DNA of 7,023 bases from JBBSOW01 sp038259365 (lineage in GTDB: Bacteria > Actinomycetota > Actinomycetes > Propionibacteriales > Propionibacteriaceae), in contig JBBSOW010000144.1 of assembly GCA_038259365.1 (NCBI GenBank), positions 1-7,023 of the forward strand, read 5' to 3'. The notes beneath the pieces are model-generated. The model did not search any database and was not told the DNA's origin. It saw only the letters and a list, made by a program, of their open reading frames with translations. The translations under genes were made by a program, and so were the position numbers. Positions 6,356 through 7,023 of the stretch are shown piece after piece; the first letter of the stretch is position 1; each line of letters starts with the position of its first letter.

Positions 6356-6380
6356 CCAGCACCCGCCTCAGCCCTTCGGC

Positions 6381-6791
6381 TCAGCGGTCCAACGTCTCCG
6401 CCTCGCAGCGGCCCGCCGCCACGAGACTGGCGTACAACTGGCCGATCCGAGGGCCGTCGCCGCCGCTCACGGCTCGCCGCAGAGCAGCCGCCGCACGGGC
6501 CAGCTCGTCGGCGCCTACCATCGCACCCGAGGTCTCCAGAGTGAACAGCACGGTCACGCAGGCCTCCGTCCGGTTCTCTACTAGCAGGCCGGCCACGTCC
6601 CGGATCCGGTCCGTCAGCGCGGCGAAAAAATCTGCCACGAACAAGTCGACGACGTCGTCGTCATTCATCTGACGACGCAACTCATCCAGGGTGGCATTGT
6701 GACGCCGTACCGGGGGCCGGGCTGGCTCCCCGGCCGGTGACGTGTCGTGCGGCGGCTGATCGCGCGCACGGTCGACCCGATCGTGGTTCAT
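6381..6791 (-). CDS. Hpt-like protein lacking the phospho-accepting histidine
   Basis: This 136-residue protein uses the ATG at 6789-6791; no clear ribosome site precedes it, and ATG 6666-6668 is a shorter alternative. The first 33 residues are polar and probably disordered. From about 34 it follows the Hpt pattern: LDELRRQMNDDDVVDLFVADFFAALTDRI-like first helices, then FTLETSGAMVGADEL at 83-97. Aligned with the consensus A-H-x-L-K-G-S-A-x3-G-A-x2-L, the leucine, serine, GA and final leucine are kept, but histidine is F83, lysine is E86 and glycine is T87. It should therefore fold as an Hpt bundle without carrying phosphate. It may bind a receiver as a decoy, scaffold or brake. It converges on the intact Hpt gene. 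The reading frame is intact and the domain pattern is kept, so it is probably not a decaying pseudogene. Fold assignment is by motif alone. Confidence 0.7.
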   Translation of the reverse strand: MNHDRVDRARDQPPHDTSPAGEPARPPVRRHNATLDELRRQMNDDDVVDLFVADFFAALTDRIRDVAGLLVENRTEACVTVLFTLETSGAMVGADELARAAAALRRAVSGGDGPRIGQLYASLVAAGRCEAETLDR

Positions 6792-6795
6792 GTTG

Positions 6796-6936
6796 CAGAA
6801 CGTTGTGGCCCCAAAGCACGCGGGAAGCGCTCCCCCTTGGCCATCCCCCGTCGGTGCCACCAGACATTGTGCATGTCGACCATGGCGACTCCCTCGAGGT
6901 GCGCTTCTCATTGTGCTTCGGGGCCACAACGTTCTG
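6796..6936. repeat. 141-base element with 24-base inverted ends (MITE-like)
   Basis: Positions 6796-6819 and 6913-6936 are inverted copies matching at 23 of 24 bases. The outer 17 bases (CAGAACGTTGTGGCCCC at the left) are identical and the one mismatch is at the eighteenth. The 93 bases between them have no convincing gene. Size and ends resemble a miniature inverted-repeat element or a deleted IS, but I see no clear target duplication and do not recognise the ends as a known family. The left end stops four bases before the ATG of the Hpt-like gene, so the element forms its whole immediate 5' region. A long cruciform operator is the other reading. Confidence 0.55.
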
Positions 6937-6970
6937 TCCCCCCAGACACAGGCAAGCCTGCCGTCTCTCG

Positions 6971-7020
6971 CTCAACGTCCGCCCCGTCTACACTCAAGGT
7001 TCGCTCAAGATTGGCTCAAG
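6971..7020. promoter_or_regulatory. CTCAAG repeats on an 11-base grid, probable regulator binding site
   Basis: CTCAAG begins at 6993, 7004 and 7015, exactly 11 bases apart, each preceded by A, G and G respectively. A variant CTCAAC begins at 6971, exactly two steps earlier; the slot at 6982 does not match. Direct repeats one helical turn apart are the known binding pattern of OmpR/PhoB-family regulators, with the actinomycete PHO box (7-base core plus 4-base gap) as a close formal parallel. The array reaches the right edge and may continue, with a target promoter beyond 7023 or the Hpt-like gene to the left. The regulator at 1097-1852 is a natural candidate ligand, but nothing here proves the match. 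Confidence 0.55.
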
Positions 7021-7023
7021 AAA

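Noticed and set aside
6370..6381. A possible bidirectional terminator between the convergent Hpt genes
   Set aside because: Only a 4-bp stem (AGCC/GGCT) with a 4-base loop and no T-tract is present, too weak to call.

Overview
The window is GC-rich with strong third-position G/C bias in most genes. It has GTG/TTG starts, 4-base start/stop overlaps and TANNNT-like -10 candidates. This suggests a high-GC actinomycete; a Micromonosporaceae-like host is a guess from style only. No ribosomal or tRNA gene, complete IS or CRISPR array was seen.

Layout. (1) 1-813, minus: a HipA-like kinase, cut by the left edge, preceded by a 283-base leader region with a possible 22-codon uORF and two mutually exclusive hairpins. 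(2) 5253 to 1097, minus: a compact four-gene operon in the order sensor histidine kinase (10 membrane segments, PAS, HisKA, HATPase), pyruvoyl-dependent arginine decarboxylase, GNAT-like acyltransferase, OmpR/PhoB-type response regulator. The last three genes overlap by GTGA at each junction, so kinase, two enzymes and regulator appear to be made as one unit. (3) 5254-5570: divergent control region. (4) 5571-6355, plus: a CheY-like single-domain receiver overlapping an Hpt protein by GTGA. (5) 6381-6791, minus and convergent: a second Hpt-like protein in which the phosphorylatable histidine is phenylalanine. (6) 6792-7023: a 141-base structure with 24-base inverted ends, then CTCAAG repeats on an 11-base grid running to the right edge, which looks like an operator for an OmpR/PhoB-type regulator.

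How the parts may work together (inference): the kinase has no receiver of its own, yet a separate receiver, an active Hpt, a histidine-less Hpt and a DNA-binding regulator lie beside it. That is the full set for a split phosphorelay with a possible decoy or brake. Two enzymes inside the kinase-regulator operon should convert arginine to agmatine and perhaps acylate agmatine or a related amine. The product could be the output of the pathway or the ligand sensed by the membrane domain. This enzyme-in-two-component arrangement is the most interesting feature of the window.
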